DNA from: UBA4742 sp963785815
GTDB lineage: Bacteria > Actinomycetota > Acidimicrobiia > Acidimicrobiales > Acidimicrobilacustridaceae
DNA: 64,000 nucleotides
Assembly (NCBI GenBank): GCA_963785815.1
Contig: CAWAWN010000002.1
Coordinates: 620,001-684,000, forward strand
Reading direction: 5' to 3'
In this document: piece after piece, positions 24,252-32,984 of the stretch
Layout of the letters: every line of letters begins with the position of its first letter
Position numbering within the stretch: position 1 is the first letter of the stretch
Program-made: the position numbers and the translations under genes
Notes under the pieces: generated by a model
Databases searched by the model: none
Seen by the model: only the letters and a program-made list of their open reading frames with translations
Told to the model about the DNA's origin: nothing

Positions 24252-25831
24252 TGGGGCGCAAGATCCTGCTGGTCACCACCGACCAGCAGCGCTTCGACAC
24301 GCTCGGCTGCAACGGCGGCACGCTGGCGCGCACGCCGGTGGTCGACGGCCTGGCCCGGGACGGGGTGCGCTACGAGCGCGCCCACCCCCAGTCGGTGGTG
24401 TGCATGCCGTCGCGCGCCACCATCATCACCGGCCAGCACCCCTCCACCCATGGCGTGTGGATGAACGGGGTGCCGCTGCCGGTGGACGCGCCGTCGGTGG
24501 CGACGGTGCTGCACCAGGCCGGCTATCGCACCGCCCTGATCGGCAAGGCCCACTTCGAGCCCTTCATCGATCCGTTCGGGCGCTTCACCGAGAACGTCCT
24601 GTCGGTGACCGGTGAGGAGACCCGCATGGCGCCGACCCACGACGGCGGCCGGGGCCCCCACCGAGGCTTCGACCACTTCGAGTTCGCCACCCACGGCGCC
24701 ATCGGCCCCCTGCACTACGCCCGCTGGCTGCGCGAGCACCACCCCGAGGCGGTCGGCGGCTTCTACAACCCGCTCGACGCCGAGTTCGAGGTCAACGCGG
24801 CCGGCGGCGGCGACACCGACGCCCCGCAGGTCAAGGTGAACCCGATCGAGCGCGGGTGGTACCACACCGACTGGGTGGCCGATCGCACCGTGGCCTGGCT
24901 CGACTCGCTCGGGGCCGACGACGACTGGTTCTGCTGGATGAGCTTCCCCGACCCCCACCACCCGTGGGACCCGCCCGAGTCGGAGATGGGCCGCATCGAC
25001 TGGCGCGACGTCGAGCTGCCAGCGGGCTATCCCCGGTCGCGGGCCGAGCGCGAGCGCATCATCGACGGCAAGCCTCGGCACTGGCGGCTCTGGTACGACG
25101 GCGAGCTGGTGTCCAACTTCGAAGCCCCGGCCCGGTGGGTGCCGGCCACGATGACCGAAGACCAGGTGCGGGAGGTCAACGCCCGCAACGCGGTCGAGTG
25201 CGAGCTCATCGACGAGGCCCTGGGTCGCGTGCTGGCGACCATCGCGGCCCGAGGATGGGACGACGAGACCGACGTCGTGTTCACCACCGACCACGGCGAG
25301 CTGCAGGGCGACTTCGGCTTGCTCTTCAAGGGGCCGTACCACGTCGACGGGCTGATGCGCCTGCCCCTGGTGTGGCGCCCGGCGCCGGCTGCCGCGTCCC
25401 GAGCGGGGATCGGCCCGGCGGTGGTCACCAGGCCGGTGGGGCTGGTCGACCTGGCTCCCACCTTCTGCGCCATCGCCGGCGTGGAGGTGCCCGAGTGGAT
25501 GCAGGGCCAGCAGCTGCCCACCGATGACGACGACGCCGAGGCGCGCGGGGTCGAGCGGGTGCTCACGCAGTGGGACAGCGAGCTGTTCGGGGTGGCCGTC
25601 CACCTGCGCACCATCTGCCGCGACGGGTGGTTGTGCACCGCCTACCTGCCTGGCGCCGTGCACGACGGCACCGAAGGCGAGCTCTACGACCTGTCCGAGG
25701 ACCCGTTGCAGCGGGTCAACCGGTGGGACGACCCGGCCGTGGCCGCCCGACGTGACGACCTGCTGGCCGACCTGTGGGACCACCAGGCGCCGGCGCACCA
25801 ACCTCGCCTGGCGCTGGAAGCCCCCGTCTGA
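24251..25831 (+). CDS. Sulfatase (formylglycine-type)
   Basis: The 526-residue enzyme has the sulfatase fold: ILLVTTDQQRFDTLGCNGG with metal-binding Asp at residue 11, then CMPSRATIITGQ, in which Cys51 is the residue oxidised to formylglycine. HPWDPPESEMG and VVFTTDHGELQGDFGLLFKGPYHVDGLMRLPLVW follow, the latter with the metal-binding Asp-His. It hydrolyses sulfate (or, in close relatives, phosphonate) esters; the organic substrate is unknown. There is no signal peptide, so it acts in the cytoplasm. The formylglycine-generating enzyme is not in the window. It is coupled to the SRPBCC gene and preceded by an operator shared with the second sulfatase locus. Confidence 0.9.
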   Translation: MGRKILLVTTDQQRFDTLGCNGGTLARTPVVDGLARDGVRYERAHPQSVVCMPSRATIITGQHPSTHGVWMNGVPLPVDAPSVATVLHQAGYRTALIGKAHFEPFIDPFGRFTENVLSVTGEETRMAPTHDGGRGPHRGFDHFEFATHGAIGPLHYARWLREHHPEAVGGFYNPLDAEFEVNAAGGGDTDAPQVKVNPIERGWYHTDWVADRTVAWLDSLGADDDWFCWMSFPDPHHPWDPPESEMGRIDWRDVELPAGYPRSRAERERIIDGKPRHWRLWYDGELVSNFEAPARWVPATMTEDQVREVNARNAVECELIDEALGRVLATIAARGWDDETDVVFTTDHGELQGDFGLLFKGPYHVDGLMRLPLVWRPAPAAASRAGIGPAVVTRPVGLVDLAPTFCAIAGVEVPEWMQGQQLPTDDDDAEARGVERVLTQWDSELFGVAVHLRTICRDGWLCTAYLPGAVHDGTEGELYDLSEDPLQRVNRWDDPAVAARRDDLLADLWDHQAPAHQPRLALEAPV

Positions 25832-25844
25832 GATCGGAGACGGG
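25823..25844. terminator. Hairpin between convergent sulfatase and cadherin-like genes
   Basis: CCCGTCT and AGACGGG pair across an 8-nt loop; the sulfatase stop codon lies inside. The same stem occurs at 33929-33946. Confidence 0.55.
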
Positions 25845-25861
25845 ACGCTCGCTTCGGCGGA

Positions 25862-26383
25862 TCAGCCGGTGAAGGCCGGCGAAGCGGTGACAGCCTGGGC
25901 GGCCGCCGCCGTCGTCGTGGTTGCCGGCGCCGTCGTGGTGGTGGCCGCCGCGGTCGTGGTGGTGGTGGCCGGCGCGGTCACCGTGATGGTCACGGTGGCG
26001 GTGGGGGAGCCCTCGACGTCCTCGAGCACGTAGGTGAACGAGTCGGTGCCTGTGAAGCCGGGATCGGGCGTGTAGGTGAACCCGCCGCCGGAGTCGTCGA
26101 AGCCGGTGAGCTGGCCATGGGAGGGCGACGAGGTCGAGATGACCAGGCCGTCGGTGTCGCAGAGCGTGTCGTTGGAGGTCACGCCGGGCTCGGACACCTC
26201 CAGCGCTGTGTCCTGCGGCGTGCTGTAGGAGTCGTTCGCCGGGGTGGGCACGCACACGGCGCGGGGGTGCGACGCGACGGCGCCGGCCGTGGTGACGCCC
26301 GTGAAGGGGATGACCGCCACGCAGGCGGCGGCGATGGCGATGGGGAGGCGTCGCGCCACGCGGACGCGGATCGTGGGGTTCAT
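25862..26383 (-). CDS. Exported cadherin-like/Ig-like domain protein ending in FTG
   Basis: The 173-residue protein has a signal peptide (RRLPIAIAAACVAVIPFTGVTTAGA). One beta-sandwich domain of the bacterial cadherin-like/Big_9 type follows: PTPANDSYSTPQDTALEVSEPGVTSNDT then GFTYTPDPGFTGTDSFTYVLED and TATVTITV. A linker of Thr and Ala only precedes the end ...VTASPAFTG-stop. There is no membrane anchor at the C terminus. A single such domain with a Thr-rich tail suggests a cell-surface or secreted binding module. It shares the terminal FTG with the proteins at 18078 and 40615. The ATG at 26383 has AGGAGAG upstream; a TAGCGT box near 26450 could be its promoter. Confidence 0.8.
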   Translation of the reverse strand: MNPTIRVRVARRLPIAIAAACVAVIPFTGVTTAGAVASHPRAVCVPTPANDSYSTPQDTALEVSEPGVTSNDTLCDTDGLVISTSSPSHGQLTGFDDSGGGFTYTPDPGFTGTDSFTYVLEDVEGSPTATVTITVTAPATTTTTAAATTTTAPATTTTAAAAQAVTASPAFTG

Positions 26384-26614
26384 CGGTGGGATCTCTCCTG
26401 TCCGGCGGTTCGCGGCCACCGGCTGGCCGCCTCGCCGAACACTCGACGCTAGTGGTCAGGCCCAGCCGAGGCAACGATGCCGGTCCGGCACCACCTGCGT
26501 CGTGAGCTCGACGGCCTGGAACGACCCGCCGGGCTGGCCGACGGTGTCACCACCTGCGACCCCGGCACCGGCACCCTTCAGGATCGCGGACCGCGCGTCG
26601 GGCAAGCTGAGGGG

Positions 26615-27730
26615 ATGGCCGACGCGGTGTTCAGCCGGCGGGCGCTGAACCGGGCCCTGCTCGCCCGCCAGCTCCTCCTGCGCCGTCACGACCTCGAGCC
26701 GCGGGCCGCGGTCGAGCACCTCATCGGCCTGCAGTCCCAGGCACCGGAGCCGCCTTACTGGGCGCTGTGGGCTCGCCTGGGCGGGTTCGAGCCGACCGGG
26801 TTGGCCGGGTTGCTAGTGGATCGCCAGGTCGTGCGCCTGGCCATGATGCGCTCCACCCTGTTCCTGGTCTCGAGCGGGGACGCGGCCGGCCTGCGCCGGC
26901 TGCTCCAGCCCGGGCTCGACCGGGCCCTGCGCGGCGTGATCGGCCCCAAGCTGGTCGGCTTGGACCAGGCCGCGGTGGCGGCCGAGGTGCGATCCCTGGT
27001 CGAGGCCGAGCCCCGCACCCTCGACGAGCTGGGTCGGCTCCTGGCCGGGCGTTGGCCGTCGTTCGACCCGGCCGACCTGGCGCGGGTGGCTCGCACCCTG
27101 GTGCCGCTGGTGCAGGTGCCGCCCCGTGGGCTGTGGCAGACCGGCGGCCCGGCCTGCCACACCAGCCTCGAGCAGTGGGTGGACCGGCCGACCGACCCGG
27201 CTGCGCCCCCGGGGCCCGACCTCGACCAGCTGGTGGCGCGCTACCTGGGCGCCTTCGGTCCCGCCTCGGTGGCCGATGTGCAGATGTGGTCGGGCCTGAC
27301 CCGTCTGGGCGCGGTCCTCGACCGTCTGCGGCCCGGCCTGGTCTGCGGTCGTGACGAACACGGCGTCGAGCTGTTCGACGTGCCCGAGGCGCCCCGGCCC
27401 GATCCCGATGCCGACGCCCCGGTCCGACTGCTGGGCGGGTTCGACAACGTCCTGCTGTCACACGTCGACCGGTCGCGCGTCCTGGGCGAGCTCGACCACC
27501 GCCGGGTGATGACCCCCAACGGGTTGGTCCGACCGGTGGTGCTGGTCGACGGCTTCGTGGTGGGCACCTGGCGGATCGACCGGGTCGAGCCCGGTCGGGC
27601 CCGGGCCACCCTCACGCCCCTGGTGCGCCTGCCTCGTGCGCGCCGCGCCGCGCTGGAGGCGGAGGCCGGCGCGGCGTTGGCGCTGGCCGAAACGGACCGA
27701 GTGCCGGAGGTCCACGTCGAGCCCGCCTGA
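26615..27730 (+). CDS. Winged-helix DNA-binding domain-containing protein (HTH_42/AlkZ-like family)
   Basis: The 371-residue protein shows the HTH_42 (YcaQ/AlkZ-related) pattern. LNRALLARQLLLRRHDLEPRAAVEHLIGLQSQAPEPPYWALWARL at the N terminus carries the Gln-Ser-Gln of that family. RSTLFLVSSGDA, VPPRGLWQTGG, YLGAFGPASVADVQMWSGL, LLGGFDNVLLSHVDRSRVL and a closing GTWRIDR block follow. Relatives include glycosylases that repair alkylated or crosslinked DNA and many uncharacterised actinobacterial proteins. The catalytic role of this one is not proven. The ATG at 26615 begins the conserved part and is preceded by GAGGGG. The 231-bp gap upstream holds only promoter-like sequence for the divergent gene. 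Confidence 0.82.
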   Translation: MADAVFSRRALNRALLARQLLLRRHDLEPRAAVEHLIGLQSQAPEPPYWALWARLGGFEPTGLAGLLVDRQVVRLAMMRSTLFLVSSGDAAGLRRLLQPGLDRALRGVIGPKLVGLDQAAVAAEVRSLVEAEPRTLDELGRLLAGRWPSFDPADLARVARTLVPLVQVPPRGLWQTGGPACHTSLEQWVDRPTDPAAPPGPDLDQLVARYLGAFGPASVADVQMWSGLTRLGAVLDRLRPGLVCGRDEHGVELFDVPEAPRPDPDADAPVRLLGGFDNVLLSHVDRSRVLGELDHRRVMTPNGLVRPVVLVDGFVVGTWRIDRVEPGRARATLTPLVRLPRARRAALEAEAGAALALAETDRVPEVHVEPA

Positions 27731-27821
27731 ACCGCGCCGCCCGGACCGAGTCGGGACCACGCCCGACCTCGGAGCGCACTGCGAGCCCACCGGTCGGTGC
27801 ACCGATCGGCGGACCGGCTCC

Positions 27822-27827
27822 TAGGGT
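27822..27827 (+). promoter_or_regulatory. -10 box (TAGGGT) of leaderless cNMP/FAD protein transcript
   Basis: TAGGGT is followed by 7 nt and an ATG (27835). This argues for the third in-frame start codon rather than the GTG at 27826. Confidence 0.5.
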
Positions 27828-27834
27828 GATGCGG

Positions 27835-29562
27835 ATGGCCGAGCGTCCCGTGCCCGTCGAGGGCCCCCAGTCGGATGCCGACCAGGTGACCGACGACGCT
27901 GGCGAGGGCGCCGGGTCTCCGGGGATCACCGCCTCTGTCACCCTGTCGGACGCCGACCTGGCCGCGCTGGCGCCGTACGGCACCGAGCGCCGCGTCGAGG
28001 TGGGTGACGTGCTCTTCCGGGCGGGCGACGTCGATGTGGACTTCCACGTGGTGGTGGAGGGCGCCGTCGACATCCTCCGCGACGACCTCGACGGCGAGGT
28101 GCTGGTGGTCACCCACGGCGCGCACCGCTTCCTCGGCGAGCTCAGCATGCTGACCGGCCAGCGGGCCTACCTGACGGCTCGGGTGAGCCAGGCCGGGCGG
28201 GTGCTCGTGATCCCTCCCGACCAGTTCCGCCGCCTGGGCTCGGCGGTCCCCGAGCTGGCCGACGCCATCTTCCGCACCTTCGTGGCCCGACGCGAGCTGC
28301 TGCGCACCGGGGAAGGGGCCCGGGCCATCCGCATCATCGGGTCGCGCTACTCGGCCGAGGCCCTGGCCCTGCGGGCCTTCGCCAGCCGCAACCGGCTGGT
28401 GCACACCTGGATCGACCTGGAGGACGCCGACGACGTGGACGTGCTGCTGGCCGACCTCGGGTTGCGCGCCCGGGACACCCCGGTGGTCATCACCCCGACC
28501 GCCGTGCTGCGGCGCCCCACACCCGGCGAGTTCGCCGACCACCTGGGCCTGACCTACCACGCCACCCCTGGCTTCCTGTTCGACCTGGTGGTGGTGGGCA
28601 CCGGCCCAGCCGGGCTGGCTGCGGCCGTGTATGGCGCGTCCGAGGGCCTGAACACGATCTCGCTCGACGCGGTGGCCTTCGGTGGCCAGGCCGGCGCCAG
28701 CTCGCGCATCGAGAACTACGTGGGCTTCCCCACCGGCGTCTCCGGCGGCGACCTCACCGCCCGGGCCGCCATACAGGCCCTGCGGCTCGGGGCCAAGCTC
28801 AACGCCCCCTGCGAGGCGGCTGGCCTGCGGGTCGAGCACGGCTTCCACGTGGTGGTGCTGACCGACGGCAGCGAGGTGGCGTGTCGGGCGGTGATCGTGG
28901 CCTCGGGCGCGCGGTACCGGCGTCTGGAGGTGGCCGACCTCGAGCGCTTCGAAGGGGCTGGCGTCTACTACGCGGCCACCGACCTCGAGGCCCGAGCCTG
29001 CCGCCAATCCCAGGTCGTGGTGGTCGGCGGGGGCAACTCGGCCGGACAGGCCGCGCTCTACCTGGCCCAGCAGGGCAGCCAGGTCATCATCGCCCTCCGT
29101 CGCGACGACCTGGCCGCCACCATGTCGCGCTACCTCATCGATCGCATCCTGGCCGACCCCCGCATCGAGCTGGCCACCACCACCGAGGTGCGGGCCCTGG
29201 GGGGCGACGACCACCTGGCCGACGTCACCCTGGAGCACACCCCGTCGGGCGAGCGCCGCGAGGTCGGGTGCGCCGGGCTGTTCTGCTTCATCGGCGCGGT
29301 GCCGGCCACCGACTGGCTGGGTGGAGCGGTGGCGCTGGACCGGTCGGGCTTCATCATCACCGATCGGGCGCTCGACCGCGACCTGGCCCGGGCCCCGGTG
29401 TTCGCCGGCCGGGAGCCGCTGCCGTATGAGACCTCGGCGCCGGGCGTGTTCGCGGTGGGCGACGTGCGCCAGGGGTCGCTCAAGCGGGTGGCGGCGGCGG
29501 TGGGAGAGGGGTCGAGCGCGGTGCGCTCGGTGCACGAGGTCCTGGCCGCCACCGCCTCCTGA
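27835..29562 (+). CDS. Cyclic-nucleotide-binding domain fused to thioredoxin-reductase-like FAD oxidoreductase
   Basis: The 575-residue protein has three parts. Residues 35-145 form a cNMP-binding domain with FLGELSMLTGQRAYLTARV in place of the phosphate-binding cassette. Residues 155-230 resemble a thioredoxin/glutaredoxin fold without a CxxC. From about 240 there is a thioredoxin-reductase-like domain with FAD loop VVGTGPAGLAAAVYGASEG, GGQAGASSRIENYVGFPTGVSGGDL, a second Rossmann loop VVVGGGNSAGQAALYLAQQG and GVFAVGDVRQGSLKRVAAAVGEGS. The usual redox CATC is replaced by YYAATDLEA, so normal disulfide reduction is unlikely. The cassette lacks the usual Arg-Thr-Ala ligand pattern in clear form. 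Such fusions are known in actinobacteria; the electron acceptor is not known. Confidence 0.85.
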   Translation: MAERPVPVEGPQSDADQVTDDAGEGAGSPGITASVTLSDADLAALAPYGTERRVEVGDVLFRAGDVDVDFHVVVEGAVDILRDDLDGEVLVVTHGAHRFLGELSMLTGQRAYLTARVSQAGRVLVIPPDQFRRLGSAVPELADAIFRTFVARRELLRTGEGARAIRIIGSRYSAEALALRAFASRNRLVHTWIDLEDADDVDVLLADLGLRARDTPVVITPTAVLRRPTPGEFADHLGLTYHATPGFLFDLVVVGTGPAGLAAAVYGASEGLNTISLDAVAFGGQAGASSRIENYVGFPTGVSGGDLTARAAIQALRLGAKLNAPCEAAGLRVEHGFHVVVLTDGSEVACRAVIVASGARYRRLEVADLERFEGAGVYYAATDLEARACRQSQVVVVGGGNSAGQAALYLAQQGSQVIIALRRDDLAATMSRYLIDRILADPRIELATTTEVRALGGDDHLADVTLEHTPSGERREVGCAGLFCFIGAVPATDWLGGAVALDRSGFIITDRALDRDLARAPVFAGREPLPYETSAPGVFAVGDVRQGSLKRVAAAVGEGSSAVRSVHEVLAATAS

Positions 29563-29575
29563 GGTCCTTCCCGGG

Positions 29576-31057
29576 TCAGGGCCAGCGCGCGCCGACCTCG
29601 CCCAGCAGGTCGCCGACCACGCGGCTGTCGGTGTCGAAGCACATCGTGGCCCAGCCGTCGCCCCCGTCCCCGCCGGGCGCCGGGCGTCGGTACGCGGGCC
29701 AGCCGGCGTCGCCCGTGCGCACGAAGGACACCCAGGCCCGGTGCATCTGGTCGGCCACGGCCTGGGGCACGTCGGTCCCCTCCACCACGTCGACCCCGTC
29801 GGCATCGAGGAGGTCCCAGGCGAAGGGCAGGTCGAGGCAGTGCGCCGCGCCGAGGCCGCCCAGTGCCGGCGAGCGCCAGGCGAAGTCGTAGAGGTAGGTG
29901 GGCGCGATGGCATCGAGTCGGGCGTCGGCCGCCCGCCGCGCCGGGACGCGGAACCAGGCGTCGGTGGCGGCCCGTCCGAAGCGCTCGCCGTTGCCGGCGG
30001 CCTCGTCGGCTCGGTACGCGTCGATGCCCGCGGCGTCGAGGCCGAGCCGGCCCAGGCGTCGGACCAGCCGGTCCTCGTCCAGCTCGGCGTGGCGTGTGGC
30101 GGCCACCACCTCCTCACGGGTGGCACCCACCAGCAGGCCGACCTCGTGGGTGGCGCCGGCTGCGAAGGCGTCGGCGGGCATGGCCGTGATCAGCTCGCCG
30201 TCGAGCACCGGACGGAACATGAGGGGCCAGGTGCGGCCGCGGCCGCGGCCACGGCCGGGCTCGGGCTGGTCGCCGCGTTGCGAGGCTCGGACCTGGGCCT
30301 CGACCAGCTGGTCGGGCGAGCGGGTGGCCAGCGAGTCGGTGTGGGCGGGCACACCGGCCGCGGCGGCCACCGCCGCGGCCACCTCGGCGGCCTCGGACCG
30401 AGTGGCGCACGGCTGCACCGAGCCGCTCATGGCCAGCACCCGGTGGAACCGGCCCCGGGCCCGGGGCAGGGTGGCCAGCAGGGCGCAGGCGCCGCCACCG
30501 GCCGACTGGCCACCGATGGTCACCGCCGAGGGGTCCCCACCGAAGGCGGCGATGTTGTCCTGCACCCAGGTCAGGCCGGCCAACCAGTCGAGCACCGCCC
30601 GGTTGGGTGGGGCCCCGTCGACCAGGCCGAACCCCTCGAAGCCCAGGCGGTAGCCGAGCGACACCACCACCACGCCGTCCCGGGCGAAGTTGCGGCCGTC
30701 GTACCAGGGGCTCGACGGCGTGCCGCTGGTGTACCCCCCGCCGTGGATCCAGACCAGGACGGGCAGTCGGGCGTCACCGACGGCCGGGGTGAAGACGTTG
30801 AGGCTGAGGCAGCTCGGCGCGTCGCCGCCGTGGATGACGGGCTCGGGGATCATGGTGAAGCCCGGCTCCGGCTGGGGCGCGGTGGGGGCGGGGCGGATGG
30901 CGTCGCGCACGCCGTCCCAGCGGGCCACGCGCTCCGGCGCCGCGAAGCGGTTGGCGCCGAAGGGCGGCTCGGCGAACGGGACGCCGAGGAAGGCCAGGCC
31001 GTGGGGGTGCTCGATGCCGCGCAGGCGGCCCTCGGCGGTGCGGACCACTGGCTCCAT
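29576..31057 (-). CDS. Type-B carboxylesterase
   Basis: The 493-residue enzyme has the type-B esterase plan. GLAFLGVPFAEPP near the start is followed by SCLSLNVFTP, the oxyanion segment VWIHGGGYTSGTPSS, the nucleophile elbow TIGGQSAGGGA, and AAHCLDLPFAWDL with the catalytic His. It hydrolyses carboxylic esters and there is no signal peptide, so it is cytoplasmic. The ATG at 31057 has a strong GGAGGAG. A Gly/Arg-rich segment (PGRGRGRGR) at about residue 265 interrupts an otherwise usual loop. It converges on the cNMP/FAD gene with only 13 bp between stops. The substrate may be one of the aromatic or xenobiotic esters suggested by nearby catabolic genes, but that is inference. Confidence 0.9.
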   Translation of the reverse strand: MEPVVRTAEGRLRGIEHPHGLAFLGVPFAEPPFGANRFAAPERVARWDGVRDAIRPAPTAPQPEPGFTMIPEPVIHGGDAPSCLSLNVFTPAVGDARLPVLVWIHGGGYTSGTPSSPWYDGRNFARDGVVVVSLGYRLGFEGFGLVDGAPPNRAVLDWLAGLTWVQDNIAAFGGDPSAVTIGGQSAGGGACALLATLPRARGRFHRVLAMSGSVQPCATRSEAAEVAAAVAAAAGVPAHTDSLATRSPDQLVEAQVRASQRGDQPEPGRGRGRGRTWPLMFRPVLDGELITAMPADAFAAGATHEVGLLVGATREEVVAATRHAELDEDRLVRRLGRLGLDAAGIDAYRADEAAGNGERFGRAATDAWFRVPARRAADARLDAIAPTYLYDFAWRSPALGGLGAAHCLDLPFAWDLLDADGVDVVEGTDVPQAVADQMHRAWVSFVRTGDAGWPAYRRPAPGGDGGDGWATMCFDTDSRVVGDLLGEVGARWP

Positions 31058-31112
31058 GGCTCCTCCGGCGGTGCTCGGGCTCGCCCCGCCCCCCCGGGTC
31101 AGGCGGGGTTGG

Positions 31113-31511
31113 TCACGACGAGCGGGTGATGCCGGCGCGGGCCAGCACGGCGGCGGGCACGCCCACCTCGCGCCAGGCAGGGTAGGTGATGCCCTTGGCG
31201 TCGGCGAAGGGCTTGGCCACCTCGACGAAGGCTGCCTCCAGCTCGGCCAGGTCGTTCGGCGCGGCGCCCGCCGACAGCTCGGCGGTCAGGTCGAGCCGCT
31301 CCTGGATGAGGCGGACCCGGGCCATGGGCTCGGCCGCGGCCAGCGCCTCGTCGATGGCCTGGATCCGGTCCGCGATGCGCTCCGGGGCCCGCGGCCGACC
31401 CCGGCGGGACCGGGTCCCTTCCAGCGCCTCCAGGTAGTTCCGCACGACCCGGCTCTGACGGCGGCCCTGGGCCAGCGCGGCCTTGTGGGCGTCGGACATG
31501 GCGGCAGGCAT
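31113..31511 (-). CDS. Conserved actinobacterial hypothetical protein
   Basis: The 132-residue protein begins MSDAHKAALAQGRRQSRVVRNYLEAL, a basic segment that could bind nucleic acid, followed by RRGRPRAPERIADRIQAIDEALAAA and a helical, acidic middle (IQERLDLTAEL, LAELEAAFVEVAKPFADAKG). It ends with YPAWREVGVPAAVLARAGI. This pattern recurs in many actinobacteria without a known function. The GRP hook (RRGRPR) resembles AT-hook or Lsr2-like tips. The start at 31511 is supported by a TAGAGT box 7 nt upstream. Confidence 0.75.
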   Translation of the reverse strand: MPAAMSDAHKAALAQGRRQSRVVRNYLEALEGTRSRRGRPRAPERIADRIQAIDEALAAAEPMARVRLIQERLDLTAELSAGAAPNDLAELEAAFVEVAKPFADAKGITYPAWREVGVPAAVLARAGITRSS

Positions 31512-31518
31512 CGGGCCG

Positions 31519-31524
31519 ACTCTA
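31519..31524 (-). promoter_or_regulatory. -10 box (TAGAGT) of leaderless transcript
   Basis: TAGAGT lies 7 nt before the ATG of the small basic protein; no Shine-Dalgarno sequence is present. Confidence 0.5.
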
Positions 31525-31568
31525 GGGCGGTGCCGCCGGGGCGAGGGGTTCGATCGGTTCGAAGGGCC

Positions 31569-32927
31569 TCAGCTGACGTGGAGGCGGGTGAGGGTGGTGA
31601 AGGTGGACAGGTAGACGTCGTCGTGCCACCCCGCGGCCGGGAACAGCACGCACTGCACCGGGCTGGTGGTGTCCACCCGGGCCAGCTCCTCGCCCGTGGC
31701 CACGTCGAGCACCACGGCCTGGTCCAGGCCCCGCTCGTGGTCGTAGTCGTAGGTCAGCAGCTGGCCCGCGGGGCCGAGGCGCAGCATGTGTCCGGCGTGG
31801 TCCTGCGCCCGCCGCCAGATCACGTCCAGGCCGGGGCGGTCGATGTGGTACCGCCACGCCGTCATCTGGCCGTGCCCGCTGTCGTAGCCGACGACGATCC
31901 GTCGGTCGGGGTCGACCGCCGGTGGGTTGGCGATGACGCCGCCGGGCTCACCGCACACCTCGGCCAGTTCGACGAGCGGGATGGTGGCGGCCTGGGGGGA
32001 CGGGCGGGGACGGCCAGCCGCATCGGCGGCGGGGGCGGCGTCGGCGTCCACGTCGTCTGGCAGCCTCAGGCGCACCAGGTGCAGCGGCGCCTGCGAGTGG
32101 CCCTTGCCCCGGAACGACCCGCCGAACTCCTCGCTGCCCTCGCCGTTGTCGAGGAACCACCCCGAGCCGTCGGCCAGCACGATGTCCCACCCGAAGGTCT
32201 GGCCGTCGATGGTCCGGTACGGAGGCGACCAGTCGGGGTCGAGCGCCAGCGTGGCCGTGCCCGGGTCGAAGCGGACCCGGTGGCCTCGCGACTCGCCCAC
32301 CACGAACAGGTCGTCGCCCGCGGCCGACAACCGGGCCACCGAGCCCTCGGGCAGCTCCAGGCGAGCCACTTCCTCGAGGGTGCCGGGGGCCAGGATGACC
32401 AGCTCCGAGCCGGTGGCGTCGGGGGGCAGCCGGTGCAGGCCCTGGCCGCCGGCGATGTCCTTCATGGCCAGGTACCCGGAGTCGAGCACCACCAGCGAGT
32501 TGTAGGGCCGGTCCCGGGGGAGCCGGCGTTCGGCGGCCACGGTCAGGGTGTCGGCGTCCAGGCGATGGCAGTGGCGTCCGAAGGTGACGTAGAGGGAGCC
32601 GTCGGCGTGGGCGGCCAGGCCGCCGGGCCAGAACGGGCCTCCGGCCAGCTCGGGCGACGACTGCAGGGCCTCAAGCGACTCGGGGTGGATCCGCTCGACC
32701 CGCGACGCGCAGCCCGGTCCGACCGAGTGGGCCAGCACGAACACCTCGCCGGGCTCGCGGAGCACGGCCATGGTGCTGGCGAACAGGTCGCGGCCGGTCG
32801 CCCGCAGCCGACCCCGGTCCAGGTCGAAGCCCGCTGACCCCGACCGCGGCTGCTGCTGGCGACGCGGGCCGCCGTCCTCGCCGGGCCAGGGGCTGGGCCA
32901 GTACCCGGCGGCCGACGCTGGCGTCAT
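31569..32927 (-). CDS. Beta-propeller-like protein divergent from halohydrin-dehalogenase-like gene
   Basis: The 452-residue protein has repeated strand blocks of the type GSLYVTFGRHCHRLDADTLTVAAERRLP, NSLVVLDSGYLAMKD, ARLSAAGDDLFVVGESRGHRVRFDPGTATLA and LGPAGQLLTYDYDHERGLDQAVVLDVATGEELARVD. This is the pattern of a six- or seven-bladed propeller. It has no signal peptide and no catalytic motif I can name; some relatives are lactonases or quinoprotein-like. The ATG at 32927 follows GAGGAG and begins the conserved part, so the start at 33023 is rejected. A 7-5-7 operator lies 58 bp upstream, shared with the divergent SDR gene. Confidence 0.72.
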   Translation of the reverse strand: MTPASAAGYWPSPWPGEDGGPRRQQQPRSGSAGFDLDRGRLRATGRDLFASTMAVLREPGEVFVLAHSVGPGCASRVERIHPESLEALQSSPELAGGPFWPGGLAAHADGSLYVTFGRHCHRLDADTLTVAAERRLPRDRPYNSLVVLDSGYLAMKDIAGGQGLHRLPPDATGSELVILAPGTLEEVARLELPEGSVARLSAAGDDLFVVGESRGHRVRFDPGTATLALDPDWSPPYRTIDGQTFGWDIVLADGSGWFLDNGEGSEEFGGSFRGKGHSQAPLHLVRLRLPDDVDADAAPAADAAGRPRPSPQAATIPLVELAEVCGEPGGVIANPPAVDPDRRIVVGYDSGHGQMTAWRYHIDRPGLDVIWRRAQDHAGHMLRLGPAGQLLTYDYDHERGLDQAVVLDVATGEELARVDTTSPVQCVLFPAAGWHDDVYLSTFTTLTRLHVS

Positions 32928-32984
32928 GGCACCCTCACGCTCCTCAGGTTCGGTCACCGGATCGAAGCCCGGAGGGCCAAACAA

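Noticed and set aside
27241..30126. Minus-strand open frame of about 960 codons
   Set aside because: It lies opposite the cNMP/FAD protein and the HTH_42-like gene and shows no conserved domain; the forward proteins are clear.
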